Below are positions 1-11,788 of a DNA stretch of 64,000 nucleotides, one piece after another. The position numbers were made by a program, and so were the translations under genes. Position 1 is the stretch's first letter. Each line of letters opens with the position of its first letter. The DNA comes from Pseudeuparius sepicola. Taxonomy: Eukaryota; Arthropoda; Insecta; Coleoptera; Anthribidae. The notes under the pieces were generated by a model. The model made no database searches and was not told the origin of the DNA. It saw nothing but the letters and a program-made list of their open reading frames with translations. The DNA lies in assembly GCA_963920635.1 (NCBI GenBank), contig OY987306.1, positions 11,798,001-11,862,000 of the forward strand, written 5' to 3'.

Positions 1-240
1 ATCACTCGACCTGCTATAAGGATTTTGTTGTTAAAAAGAAGTATTTGATAGATGAAAGCTAAGACAGAATAATTATATTTTTTTAATGTTCTTGAATATT
101 ATAAATACATACATATAAATTTATTTTTTAAATATCATTTAATATTATTGAAATATTATTTGATACGGATATTAAGTTAAAAATTAGTAAATAATATACA
201 TGTGCTCCGTTCTCTACGCAGCATATTTGTATATACGATG

Positions 241-815
241 TATACACGGTGTTTCAGCGGAAACGTAACAGGCTCTTAAATTCTTGCATCCTTTTTTTAA
301 TCGAATGTGTTAAAAACATTAACAAAGATTATAAAAGTGATTTTATAAAAAAAGAAGTTGTCCTTTCATTACTTACGGCCGCCGACCACCACTTTCGGCT
401 TAATTATTTAAAAATACCAAGCAGTAAATCTAAAGTCGATCGATTTCCGAAAATCATATGCAGGTGTATAGAGAATTGAGAGACATTTCCAAAAATGTGC
501 GAAATGAACCCCCTTCCCATTTAAATTTTTTGAAGGGGTTCAACCCCCGCTCAGGGGGTTGCAGATAGACCTATCAATTTTATGCCAAAAGATGTCCCCC
601 TGCCAAACAAAATTGACCTCTTTTTGCGTTATTCCAAAAAAACATTTTCCCGGACGTTATAGAGCCTGTGACGTTTCCGCTGGAACACCGTGGGACAACT
701 TCTTTTTTATAAAATCACTTTTATAATCTTTGTTAATGTTTTTAACACATTCGATTAAAAAAAGGATGCAAGAATTTAAGAGCCTGTTACGTTTCCGCTG
801 AAACACCGTGTATAT
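241..815. repeat. Foldback element with 123-bp inverted arms
   Basis: Positions 241-363 are the near-perfect reverse complement of 693-815, starting and ending with TATACACGGTGTTTC / GAAACACCGTGTATA. A third, shorter copy of the end motif (GAGCCTGTGACGTTTCCGC...ACACCGTG) lies at about 662-692, directly before the right arm. That looks like an older terminus that was overrun. No coding capacity is recognisable inside; the 76-codon open frame in the left half is made mostly from the arm itself. Confidence 0.85.
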
Positions 816-875
816 GTTAATATGATGTATTAGTATGTGTACTACACTATACTAATGCCAACGAATATATTGTGT

Positions 876-2107
876 ATATACAGTGTGTATCACTTTAAGT
901 CGAGACAATTCATTATTTTTTAACGGGTTCACCGATTTTCAAATTTTTTTTTAAAATATATTCTACTTCAAAAGATCTACAATTTGACACTAACCTTTTT
1001 TTAAATTGCTTTATTCCACGGCCTACTACGATCAAAAGTACACCCTCAAAAACGGCAAAAGTATATTAGGCATTTTTTTAGGAAAAAAACGAATAGCACA
1101 GTCGCATTAGTTACACCCGAAAACCCCATATACCAAATTTCACTGTTATAGGATATACAGGGCGTTCACAAAATAGCTTCAAACACAGCGAAAATACGAT
1201 TTTCCAGAGTACCCTGTACAAATACCGAAAGATATTTTAAGATTATTTCTTCACAGTTGGATTAGCACTCAAATGGCCTATCAATTCTCACAATTTCATT
1301 ATCCTGTCTTATACAGGGTGGTCACAATAAAAATTCAAAAATTGAAAAAAAAAACGATTTATTTTCTACGTGTTTTTTACAATTTTTTTTTATTTTTTTG
1401 TAACTTACAACTAAACTAAGCGTAAACAATATTAAATTTTGGTATTTTCAATAAGTCATTGACTTAATGTTACCCTGTATCATTTTTGTAAAAAAAGGTT
1501 GGAAAAATGTATTGTTGTACAGGGTGGACTTATTGAAAATACAAAAATTTAATATTGTTTATGCTTAGTTTAGTTGTAAGTTACAAAAAAATAAAAAAAA
1601 TTGTAAAAAACACGTAGAAAATAAATCGTTTTTTTTTTTCAATTTTTGAATTTTTATTGTGACCACCCTGTATAAGACAGGATAATGAAATTGTGAGAAT
1701 TGATAGGCCATTTGAGTGCTAATCCAACTGTGAAGAAATAATCTTAAAATATCTTTCGGTGTTTGTACAGGGTACTCTGGAAAATCGTATTTTCGCTGTG
1801 TTTGAAGCTATTTTGTGAACGCCCTATATATCCTATAACAGTGAAATTTGGTATATGGGGTTTTCGGGTGTAACTAATGCGACTGTGTTATTCGTTTTTT
1901 TCCTAAACAAATGCCTAATATACTTTTGCCGTTTTTGAGGGTGTACTTTTGATCGTAGTAGGCCGTGGAATAAAGCAATTTAAAAAAAGGTTAGTGTCAA
2001 ATTGTAGATCTTTTGAAGTAGAATATATTTAAAAAAAAATTTGAAAATCGGTGAACCCGTTAAAAAATAATGAATTGTCTCGACTTGAAGTGATACACAC
2101 TGTATAT
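876..2107. repeat. 1.23-kb palindrome (foldback element) with nested termini
   Basis: The left half from 876 reads as the reverse complement of the right half ending at 2107, with only a short unpaired centre near 1440-1530. Ends read ATACAGTGTGTATCACTT and its complement. Two further inverted terminus pairs sit concentrically inside: TA-CAGGGCGTTCAC at 1158 paired with the complement ending at 1826, and TA-CAGGGTGGTCACAA at 1314 paired with the complement ending at 1670. No protein is encoded. It lies directly upstream of the large gene at 2.2 kb and may have displaced that gene's 5' exons. Confidence 0.9.
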
Positions 2108-2110
2108 GTA

Positions 2111-2111
<1 letters not shown>

Positions 2112-2141
<30 letters not shown>

Positions 2142-2142
2142 A
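2112..2142. repeat. TG microsatellite
   Basis: An almost uninterrupted run of TG dinucleotides directly follows the right end of the palindrome. Confidence 0.9.
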
Positions 2143-2232
2143 TGCATACACTCTATTTTTTCAATAGAAATAAAACGAAACTAGCGAAATAAAAAGGAAA
2201 AATAGAAAGGTGAATGTGAAATTCCTAGATGG

Positions 2233-5200
2233 TTGCGTTTATTTTGGACAATTACACTAAGTGGCATGAATGGCAAACATAATGATCGGATTGATAGGTT
2301 GGCTTCGACTTTTTCTCAAGATTCTATATACGCAGTGAACAGGGGTCGCATTAAGCCTAGTAAACACATTTTATTAGGAATCACAATGAAGAGTCTAACA
2401 GGTAGTGAAAAAATAATCAATATATTAAACAGGTTTGGATATTGCATTAGCTATTCCACTCTCGTGGAACTGGAAACATCGGCAGCTTATTCTTCTGTCT
2501 CGAATAAAACATTGTGTCCTTCAGGGATTCATCCAACAAGTATACTACCTTCTGGAGTAGCATGGGATAACTTTGATAGGTTTGTAGAGACTTGCGGAAA
2601 AGGAACAGTTGGAAAAGAAACTTTGCACGATACCGTTGGTATTATCTACCAGAGTATACCCACTGAGGAAGAAGTTAATTTAATACAGTTGACAGATAAT
2701 AATCATAGTTTTCAAAATATGGACAATGTTTTGGTAAATATTCGCGATGACAGCGGTCGTAGAAAAAGATCTTTTGAGCCAGAGTATATCGACAATTTGC
2801 AGAATGCTAAGCAAAGTCGTCCAGAATTTTGGCAGAGCAGTATTGCATTATTAGAAAATCCAATAAATATGAATACTTTTAAGACAATAAATTTTTGTTG
2901 GTTGCTTTCACACAAACTCCAAATATCAAATACGCCCATGTGGGTTGGATATAATTCTCAAAATTTGAAAGATGAAAGTGCAATCCAGAAAATCGAGTAT
3001 TTGCTGCAAATTAATGATTCTCCCACGGATCCGGCAGTAGTTAGGGAGACTCTAAGAAGAAGTTTGCAGATAGCATTAGAGTGTGGAAAAACGTATTACA
3101 ATGTGACATACGATTTAGCGATGGCAAAAATTGCCTTGCGAATACAATGTACGGAAGATGAATTTTCAAAATTATTCATTCACTTCGGATCATTTCACAC
3201 AATGATGTCGTATCATAAAGCTGTGGGAAAATTTATACAAGGATCAGGGTTAGTCAATTTGTTGATAGATAGTGAAATTTTGGCAAATGGTTCTGCCAAC
3301 ACTTTTTTAACAGGAAAACATTTCAATAGGTGTCGAAAATTTCACATGCTATTGTCGCTTGCGCTGAAAATTTTGCACTTTGAGAGATTCATGATAGCGA
3401 TGGAGTATAGTACGTCAGACATAGAATTCGTTAAAACACATCTTCTTATTTTAAATTCTGCCAATGCTGTTTCTTCAGAAATAACTGATATTCGAATAAT
3501 GAACTTATTTAACAAATATGAAAATTTCAAAAACGAAACTCTTAAAGGTAAACATGGCAAAACTCCACAGGTTTATATAATGTATGTAAAACTTGTTGAT
3601 TATTATCTGATGTTAGAATATAGCATTCGCACTGCGGATTTTGAACTATACCAATACGTATTGCCGAAAATTACTAACATATTTTTTACTATGAATCATC
3701 ATAACTATGCCAGATATATGACCGTTTACATCGATAAATTAAATAAAATTGAAGAAACGCATCCTGGATTGTTAAATGACAGTAAACAGTGTTTTCTAGG
3801 TATCCGCCGTACTTCTAACCCGTTTTGCAGAGTTCCGATTGACTTAACCTTGGAACAAACTATTAATGCAGACGCCGCTTCGAAAGCTTCTGGTGTTATT
3901 AATCTAACAGATTCTTTTTCAGCAAGGCAAAAATGGTCTGTCACACATGCGATACATACTCATGCAATTTCACAAATTTTAGAGTTTTGCGATATGAAAA
4001 AACCTGACGACATCGTAAAAGATTTAAAAAAATCAATAATTAGTGAAGGTCAAAAAAAATTAGATTTATTACTAGAACATATTAAAAGTTGTACCAATCC
4101 TTTTTCAATAGATTTACTTGAATCGCATTTATACAATATTTCATCTGGTCAAACCGTAAGCAACGACGTATATGATTTCTTGTCTTCAGTAGAATCAGTT
4201 GGTGAAGAACAACGTACCAATTTCGTTTCAGAGTGCTATACCACACCAGAAAGATTCGATCAAGCTATTAAGAAGAATAAACTAATACATTTTGAATCTA
4301 ATAACACAAAGAAGGTTAAAATTGCTGGAAAAGTCAAAGAAATTAAAATACAAAGGAATGTTTTCGGCAGATTATTATACGCATCACTGAAAAAGAAAAT
4401 AAATTTAGAACAGGTACTATGTTATCCTCTGGGTCCTATTTCTTTCTCTTTTTGCCATTCAGATGGTACTATTTGTAAGACGCAAAAATCTGTAATTATC
4501 GACATTTTGAAAGCAGAACAACCACAGGATATTCAGGTTCCAGAGGCAGATATTCATATTATCGATGGATTTTATTTATTACATACCTTGAAAAATGTAC
4601 CCAATAGTTATGGCAAAATATCTGAGTTAATTTTCAAAATCATTATAAACAATAGAAAAGAGACACACATAGTATTTGATACGTATCCTAGACCTAGTCT
4701 TAAAGACTACGAACATGATTTGAGAGGGCAAGAAGAACTTCATTTTGACATAACAAATTGTAATAAACGTTCTGTTCAGTTTGATAAATTATTAAGGAGT
4801 ATCAATTTCAAGAAAAAATTCGTTGAATTTTTAATAGAAGACTGGGCCAGCGATAGGTTTGCTCTTTTACTCCAAGATAAAAAAGTAATGTTAAATTACG
4901 ACAAATGCTATTCTTATCAGACTGTTAACAATAGAATGATACGAGTAATCAATTATAACTTTACGTGTTTTCATGAAGAAGCAGATACTAAGATCGTTTA
5001 CCACGTTTGCCAATTACATGCGAATTATCGCGTTGAAGTTCACTGCACTGACTCGGACATTCCAGTTATTATGCTCTCAAATTTTAAATTTCGGCAAGGA
5101 GAAACTGAAGTTATAATAAATTTAAGTACGAGTAAAAAAAAATCGTACCTAAATATTAATGCTATCCATAAAAATCTTGGGGACATGATGTCACGTTCTC

Positions 5201-5922
5201 TTGCAATTTGTCAAATTTTTACAGGCAACGATTTTAACCCGTCGTTTTTCCGTAAGGGGAAGAGAAAGCCCTTCAATATTTTAAAAAGCAATGCTAAATT
5301 TCAAGAGGCTTTTATTAATTTAATACAAATTTCACTGTCTCCAATCAGCACCGAAACTGCACTTTTTAAAGTTATTGAAGAGTTCGTGTGTAGAATGTAC
5401 TCATTAAAAACGAAAGATGACGTCAACAAAGGTCGCTTTGAATTATTCGAAAAATCATATAAATCCTTTAAAGATTCGGAAGAAGTTTTAAAAAAAAAAA
5501 TTCGCTCCTGCGACGCGTCAACTCTACCACCCACCAAGCAAGAACTTTTGCAACATATTAAAAGGACACAATACATAAGCAGCATATGGTGCAATGCACA
5601 TATGCGTAATCCGACGGAAGCAACTCCTGAAAATTATGGCTGGGTTTTGATCGACGGGAAATATGAATTTTATTGGTTCGATGGGCCCGAAAGTCCACCA
5701 TTATCTGAAATTTCATCAGAAATGTTAGGTACTCTATTAATATTAAATATCAATTTAATATTCATTCAATAACCTTCTAATATATTTTTTACTTTTGTTC
5801 TAGAATCTGATGATAGCAGCAACGATAGTGATGAAGACGACAATGACAATGACAATGATGATGAAGACTCTGATAATGATAATTATGATGATCATGTAGT
5901 TAATAATTATGATCTACATTGA
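2233..5922 (+). CDS. Large PIN/FEN-like domain protein of a multicopy arthropod family; 5' end missing
   Basis: An open frame of 1,179 codons runs from 2233 and is best read as exon 2233-5728, a 75-bp intron (5729-5803, GT...TTCTAG) and exon 5804-5922. The second exon replaces the short read-through tail with an acidic, Asp/Asn-rich C-terminus of about 39 residues. The first in-frame ATG is at 2266, but coding similarity seems to continue upstream of it to a possible acceptor AG at 2227-2228, so earlier exons are probably missing. In the C-terminal third, acidic clusters typical of PIN/FEN-like nucleases are visible: IIDGFYLL (about residue 777), VFDTYPRPSLKD (about 814), HEEADTK (about 914) and CTDSDIP (about 936). 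I recognise the general type (large repetitive insect proteins ending in a YGW...WFDGP motif) but not a named family or function. A poly(A) signal AATAAA lies at 5971. It could be mobile-element cargo rather than a host gene. Confidence 0.6.
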
Positions 5923-6267
5923 ATTATTTTTTTTTTAAACATAAAATACGTATTTTTTACCTTTTCATACAATAAAACATCAATATAAAAGAAAACAGAT
6001 TTTTAGTTTTCCCGATTTTCCGATTGAAATTGTTATATAATTGTAATTTTATACGGCGAATTTTATGTCCATTTAATATATTTAAATAATATACGTGAAT
6101 ATTTCAGGTCATTCAGTCAGAAATTGACCAAAAGAAGTTTACAATTAGTAATGACTTGTTTTTCTCATTTTTTTGTCGGACTGACTATTTAACTCAATAT
6201 ATTTGTCGGACAAGTTGATATTGGCATTTAAAATACTATTATCTATCATTGTTATTTTTGTCCGACA

Positions 6268-6596
6268 TGTATGTATGGAGAGTCATAGTGACGTCATATC
6301 GACATTTTCGGGGTGGTGGACACCCCATACGCAGCATGATTTTTGTCGGACAACTTGACCACAATTTTTTAATTAATTTTACTAAACAAATTTCCAAAAA
6401 ATCAAACGTGTATGTACGGGGAGTAATAGTGACGTCATATTGACATTTTCAGGGTGGTGGACACCCCATACGCAGCATGATTTTTGTCGGACAAGTTGAC
6501 CGCTACTTTTTAATTAACTTTACTAAACAAATTTCAAAACAATCAAACTTGTATGTACGGAGAGTCATAGTGACGTCATATCGACAATTTTAGGAA
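6268..6596. repeat. 141-bp tandem repeat, 2.3 copies, each with TGACGTCA
   Basis: Units start near 6268, 6410 and 6551 and share GTATGTA(T/C)GGRGAGT, GTCATAT, GGGTGGTGGACACC and GTCGGACAA blocks. Each unit carries a perfect TGACGTCA palindrome (6289, 6430, 6571), spaced exactly 141 bp. The third unit breaks off where the Crypton remnant begins. The whole array recurs at 8576-8904 inside the second copy of the 2.3-kb duplication. Confidence 0.85.
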
Positions 6597-6995
6597 TTGA
6601 GCATTCGAAAACGCAGCAGCGCCGAAAATTTTCGCATTCGAAAGTTTGTCGGACTCCTCGCAAAAAAGGCACTCACAAAGTTTTACATTTGTATGTATCA
6701 AAAAAATGCAAGGTCGTTGTACTGGGGACTACTGGATTCTATCATAACTGTGAAAATTCCCGAAAGCAAGACAAACAAACCTCGATCATTTGTAATAAGC
6801 GGAAAAATTAGAAGTTTTAATTTTGTTGAAATGTATCGCAAATATGCATCCCTTCGTCCCCAGTCTACCAGTCGCACTAGATTTTTTATAAGATATTATA
6901 AAGGAAAATGCTCCGTTTAACCTGTAGGTGTAAATACTTTTAATAAAATTCCAAGTGATATTGCAAAATACTTAAAGATTGAAAACCCAATGCAA
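6597..6995 (+). pseudogene. Crypton-type tyrosine recombinase fragment, copy 1
   Basis: Translation gives the central part of a Crypton-like tyrosine recombinase: an IPESKTNKPRSF block (the beta-sheet 'IP.TKT' segment), then FVEMYRKYASLRP, FFIRYYKGKCSV, and after a TAA stop at 6918-6920 the collinear PVGVNTFNKIPSDIAKYL. The N-terminal region carrying the first catalytic Arg is deleted, because LYWGLL runs directly into the IP block. The copy ends at the duplication junction, before the HxxR box. It is non-functional. In this superfamily the enzyme integrates circular DNA through a tyrosine-DNA intermediate. Confidence 0.7.
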
Positions 6996-7004
6996 GACTA
7001 GGTG

Positions 7005-8229
7005 TCTTAAAGACTACGAACATGATTTGAGAGGGCAAGAAGAACTTCATTTTGACATAACAAATTGTAATAAACGTTCTGTTCAGTTTGATAAATTATT
7101 AAGGAGTATCAATTTCAAGAAAAAATTCGTTGAATTTTTAATAGAAGACTGGGCCAGCGATAGGTTTGCTCTTTTACTCCAAGATAAAAAAGTAATGTTA
7201 AATTACGACAAATGCTATTCTTATCAGACTGTTAACAATAGAATGATACGAGTAATCAATTATAACTTTACGTGTTTTCATGAAGAAGCAGATACTAAGA
7301 TCGTTTACCACGTTTGCCAATTACATGCGAATTATCGCGTTGAAGTTCACTGCACTGACTCGGACATTCCAGTTATTATGCTCTCAAATTTTAAATTTCG
7401 GCAAGGAGAAACTGAAGTTATAATAAATTTAAGTACGAGTAAAAAAAAATCGTACCTACATATTAATGCTATCCATAAAAATCTTGGGGACATGATGTCA
7501 CGTTCTCTTGCAATTTGTCAAATTTTTACAGGCAACGATTTTAACCCGTCGTTTTTCCGTAAGGGGAAGAGAAAGCCCTTCAATATTTTAAAAAGCAATG
7601 CTAAATTTCAAGAGGCTTTTATTAATTTAATACAAATTTCACTGTCTCCAATCAGCACCGAAACTGCACTTTTTAAAGTTATTGAAGAGTTCGTGTGTAG
7701 AATGTACTCATTAAAAACGAAAGATGACGTCAACAAAGGTCGCTTTGAATTATTCGAAAAATCATATAAATCCTTTAAAGATTCGGAAGAAGTTTTAAAA
7801 AAAAAAATTCGCTCCTGCGACGGTGCAACTCTACCACCCACCAAGCAAGAACTTTTGCAACATATTAAAAGGACACAATACATAAGCAGCATATGGTGCA
7901 ATGCACATATGCGTAATCCGACGGAAGCAACTCCTGAAAATTATGGCTGGGTTTTGATCGACGGGAAATATGAATTTTATTGGTTCGATGGGCCCGAAAG
8001 TCCACCATTATCTGAAATTTCATCAGAAATGTTAGGTACTCTATTAATATTAAATATCAATTTAATACTCATTCAATAACCTTCTAATATATTTTTTACT
8101 TTTGTTCTAGAATCTGATGATAGCAGCAACGATAGTGATGAAGACGACAATGACAATGACAATGATGATGAAGACTCTGATAATGATAATTATGATGATC
8201 ATGTAGTTAATAATTATGATCTACATTGA
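7005..8229 (+). pseudogene. Partial duplicate of the PIN-like gene (3' third)
   Basis: This repeats codons from KDYEHDLRG to the end of the first gene, then the same intron (8036-8110) and acidic exon (8111-8229). Upstream of 7005 the frame opens only into junction sequence, so there is no promoter or N-terminus of its own. Two substitutions change amino acids relative to copy 1 (Asn to His near 7459; Ala-Ser to Gly-Ala near 7823). The reading frame is nevertheless open throughout, as expected for a recent duplicate. Confidence 0.85.
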
Positions 8230-8575
8230 ATTATTTTTTTTTTTAAACATAAAATACGTATTTTTTACCTTTTCATACAATAAAACATCAATATAAAAGA
8301 AAACAGATTTTTAGTTTTCCCGATTTTCCGATTGAAATTGTTATATAATTGTAATTTTATACGGCGAATTTTATGTCCATTTAATATATTTAAATAATAT
8401 ACGTGAATATTTCAGGTCATTCAGTCAGAAATTGACCAAAAGAAGTTTACAATTAGTAATGACTTGTTTTTCTCATTTTTTTGTCGGACTGACTATTTAA
8501 CTCAATATATTTGTCGGACAAGTTGATATTGGCATTTAAAATACTATTATCTATCATTGTTATTTTTGTCCGACA

Positions 8576-8904
8576 TGTATGTATGGAGAGTCATAGTGAC
8601 GTCATATCGACATTTTCGGGGTGGTGGACACCCCATACGCAGCATGATTTTTGTCGGACAACTTGACCACAATTTTTTAATTAATTTTACTAAACAAATT
8701 TCCAAAAAATCAAACGTGTATGTACGGGGAGTAATAGTGACGTCATATTGACATTTTCAGGGTGGTGGACACCCCATACGCAGCATGATTTTTGTCGGAC
8801 AAGTTGACCGCTACTTTTTAATTAACTTTACTAAACAAATTTCAAAACAATCAAACTTGTATGTACGGAGAGTCATAGTGACGTCATATCGACAATTTTA
8901 GGAA
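8576..8904. repeat. 141-bp tandem repeat, second copy of the array
   Basis: Copy of 6268-6596 carried by the 2.3-kb duplication, with TGACGTCA at 8597, 8738 and 8879. Confidence 0.85.
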
Positions 8905-9581
8905 TTGAGCATTCGAAAACGCAGCAGCGCCGAAAATTTTCGCATTCGAAAGTTTGTCGGACTCCTCGCAAAAAAGGCACTCACAAAGTTTTACATTTGT
9001 ATGTATCAAAAAAATGCAAGGTCGTTGTACTGGGGACTACTGGATTCTATCATAACTGTGAAAATTCCCGAAAGCAAGACAAACAAACCTCGATCATTTG
9101 TAATAAGCGGAAAAATTAGAAGTTTTAATTTTGTTGAAATGTATCGCAAATATGCATCCCTTCGTCCCCAGTCTACCAGTCGCACTAGATTTTTTATAAG
9201 ATATTATAAAGGAAAATGCTCCGTTTAACCTGTAGGTGTAAATACTTTTAATAAAATTCCAAGTGATATTGCAAAATACTTAAAGATTGAAAACCCAATG
9301 CAATACACAGGACACTGTTTTCGCAGAGGGCTACATTGAGGCATCAATTTCTAAAAAAAACTGAAATAGCTGCTGAAATTCTGGAAGGTGAACCAAGTAC
9401 CAGTACCGGAAACTTCACAACAATTCGAAAAAGAGTTTTAAGTGAAGAACCTGAGACCTTCCAAGGCAATGAAGAAAACAAGATTCAAAAAATTACTGGA
9501 AATGAAGTTTGTCCATCAGTTACCATAGTAAATTGCTCTAACTGCGATATCAAATTGAAATTAAGTCAAAAAAGTAAATAA
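8905..9581 (+). pseudogene. Crypton-type tyrosine recombinase fragment, copy 2, with C-terminus
   Basis: Repeats copy 1 and continues past the junction into the catalytic end: YTGHCFRR (the H-x-x-R box, His at 9313-9315, Arg at 9322-9327) followed almost at once by GYIEAS, whose Tyr (9332-9334) is in the position of the nucleophile. In the family about 30 residues normally separate these boxes, so an internal deletion has removed that segment and shifted the frame by one base. A second frame change lies in the A-run near 9352. A 75-80 residue C-terminal tail (EIAAEILEGEPSTSTG...) runs to the stop at 9581. Clearly inactive. Confidence 0.75.
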
Positions 9582-9790
9582 CTAATTTTATAAAAATAAC
9601 ATTAGTTTAAACTGTTCATGATATTGTTAGAACTATTCTAAGAATCATTAATATTTCTTGTATTGTAAAATGCTCATGAAATAAAATCAAATTTAATTCG
9701 ATTGTAGAAAAAATATTGTGTGCAACACGTGCAAAAAGCATATATGTTGCACTCAGCACGTTTAGAGACACACTTGAGATCCATGGTCTA

Positions 9791-10272
9791 CTTTCCGAGA
9801 TATTTTTCAAAATCTCGAAAATCGCCGAAATTTCTTCAGCATGTAACTTTTTTGTTTCAAGAGTTACCGAAGAAATTTCTAAATGAAATTTGTGGGCAAA
9901 ACTGATTGCTTTAAATCTAGTATCAGAATTTGGAAACATACCATGGTTTGTTGTGTGCTCTCTTAACACTTAATTTTTTTATTTATAGCTGTCATGCATT
10001 ATACTAGAAAATTTTAAAAATGTGAAAAATGTGCAAGATACCGATACCTCGCAAGAAATTGCCAAGATTGCACATTTTTTAGGTGAGTAGGTACTAAAAG
10101 AGCACCCATTAAACCGTGGCATTGTTTTAAATTCGGATAAAATAGGCTTTTAAAGCAATTAGTTTTGCCCACAAATGTCATTGGGAAAAAATTTTCGGTT
10201 ACTCTTGAAACAAAAAAGTTACCAACCGAAGAAATTTCGGTAGTTTTCGGGTTTTTCAAAAATATCTCCGAA
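9791..10272. repeat. Diverged inverted repeat (arms 9791-9965 and 10095-10272)
   Basis: Both arms share CCGAGATATTTTT, CCGAAATTTCTTC, AACTTTTTTGTTTCAAGAGT and TTTGTGGGCAAAACT blocks in opposite orientation. Divergence is high, so this is an old foldback element or two inverted copies of one repeat. The open frames across it are arm sequence, not genes. Confidence 0.75.
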
Positions 10273-10869
10273 AAATAAATAAAAGGAGTATTGTGTGTAA
10301 GCGCTTGTAAGCCTGACGTGGTTTCAGCACAGCCACAACTGGGCACTCCTCAAGTTGGTGGCATTCCGAGGTCAGTACTTGTTGAAAATTCTCATAGATA
10401 TCGGATTTTCGAGGTTCTTTTTGGTAGTGGAGGAACAGCTCTATTTGAGGTTGTTGAAAAACTTTTGCGAAAAAAGCCGCCAATGTCCGTGGGCAGGGTT
10501 GCAAGTTTTTCCACTATTATTCAGTCAATCTAAGGCCAACCTAACTGCAGAATTTACTGTTTTTCATACTGTAACTGGCAATGCCGTGTAATAAGATATT
10601 ACATTTGCCGTCATGTACATTAATAGAGACTGGTTAGCCAGTCTTTTCCTTTCTTAAAATCTGAATTCTTTTGCCCCAAGAAAATAGTCTCTGATGATAC
10701 ATGTGACCTGTTTTTTTTTATAATTTGGTAACTATTGAGTTATGAATTTATATTTTTTCTTAACAAAGCATTTGCTTTTTCAATAATAAACTTATTACTT
10801 ATTAGTGTATTTTCTACAGCACTTATTTATACAAAAATATTCTTATTACAATATTGTCTTCTTTTGCAG

Positions 10870-11788
10870 TGACTTCAGTGATGAGATTCGAGATGCTGAT
10901 GATAGAGATCCTAATCGTGACGACAATTCAGGCAAAAAGTGTAAAGTCAAACTATACAAAAAAAGAGTTTATACACCTAAAGGAAACATTAGCTGCAAAT
11001 TTTGCGAGTTTTCTTGCAACGATCGGCAAAAGTACAAATCACATCTTTATAGGAAACATGAAGTCAAATGCGAGCAGTCAGTACAATGTGAGCAATGTCC
11101 ATATCGTACCTTTTCTAGTTATAACCTTACAACTCATATGGTATTGAAACATGAGAAAAACTTCAGTTGCCAACAGTGTTCATTCAGAGTAACTAATGAA
11201 CCAGCCTTGCTAAAGCACCAAGCTGAGATTCACAATGACTCCAAGTGTCCCAAGTGTGACAAGTGCTCATTTAAAGTGAATAGTGTACCGGCCTTGCTAA
11301 AGCACCAAGCTGAGGTCCACAATGTCTCTTCGTGCAAACCTTATAAGTGCCCTAAGTGCAACTTCAGTTCATTTGACAAGTACTATGTCAATAGTCATGA
11401 AAAGATTGTTCATGCCCTCAAACCAAGATTTAAATGCAAAGTGTGTGGGTATTCTTGCAAATACCAATCAACATTCACAGCACACCTCTCAAAGAAACAC
11501 GAAGTCAAAGATGTGGAACCTTTAAAATGTCCGCATTGTCAGTATAATACTTCTTTTAAACCAAATATGAATAAACATGTTAGAGTGGTACACGAGGGAG
11601 GCTTTGCCTACAGTTGCAAGAAGTGTTCTTTTAAAGTTAATAGTCAGCCGAGATTGACAAAGCACCAAGCTGAGGTTCACAATGACCCATCGTGCAAGCC
11701 ACACAAGTGCCCTAATTGCGAATATAGTTCATACAATAAGGCCCATGTTAAGAGACATGTGATGACTCATGTAAAGAAAAAAATGTAA
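10870..11788 (+). CDS. C2H2 zinc-finger protein exon, nine fingers, 3' end interrupted
   Basis: A polypyrimidine tract and TTTTGCAG acceptor at 10869 open an exon of about 305 codons. It starts with an acidic stretch (SDFSDEIRDADDRDPNRDD) and a short basic stretch, followed by nine C2H2 fingers of the form C-x2-C-x12-H-x4-H (the last H-x3-H), beginning at about 10993 (CKFC). Linkers are long and lack TGEKP, and several fingers share the repeat SFKVNS.PALLKHQAEVH, indicating internal duplication. Such proteins bind DNA in the nucleus; no specific name is recognised. The frame ends at TAA 11786-11788, but that stop is made by the tail of an inserted LINE, and a tenth finger resumes at 12805. 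No upstream exon is identified. It may be a decaying gene or an allele disrupted by insertion. Confidence 0.7.

Larger units (their letters stand above)
4698..9303. repeat. 2.3-kb tandem duplication (4698-6995 and 7005-9303)
   Basis: The two units are collinear with an offset of 2307-2308 bp and differ at only a handful of sites: one base near 5152/7459, a three-base cluster near 5515/7823, one base near 5761/8069, and a homopolymer length. Nine bases (6996-7004) fill the junction and resemble an inverted copy of sequence at 4691. The duplicated segment contains the 3' third of the large PIN-like gene, its intron and acidic exon, the 141-bp tandem repeat and the Crypton recombinase remnant. 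The near-identity means either a very recent event or an assembly artefact. Confidence 0.93.

Noticed and set aside
6268..6596. Regularly spaced repeats that could suggest a CRISPR-like array
   Set aside because: Units are 141 bp, similar along their whole length with no unique spacers, and the window is plainly eukaryotic.
9616..10346. Minus-strand open frames of 110-117 codons
   Set aside because: They coincide with the two arms of an inverted repeat and share its sequence, so they are repeat by-products.
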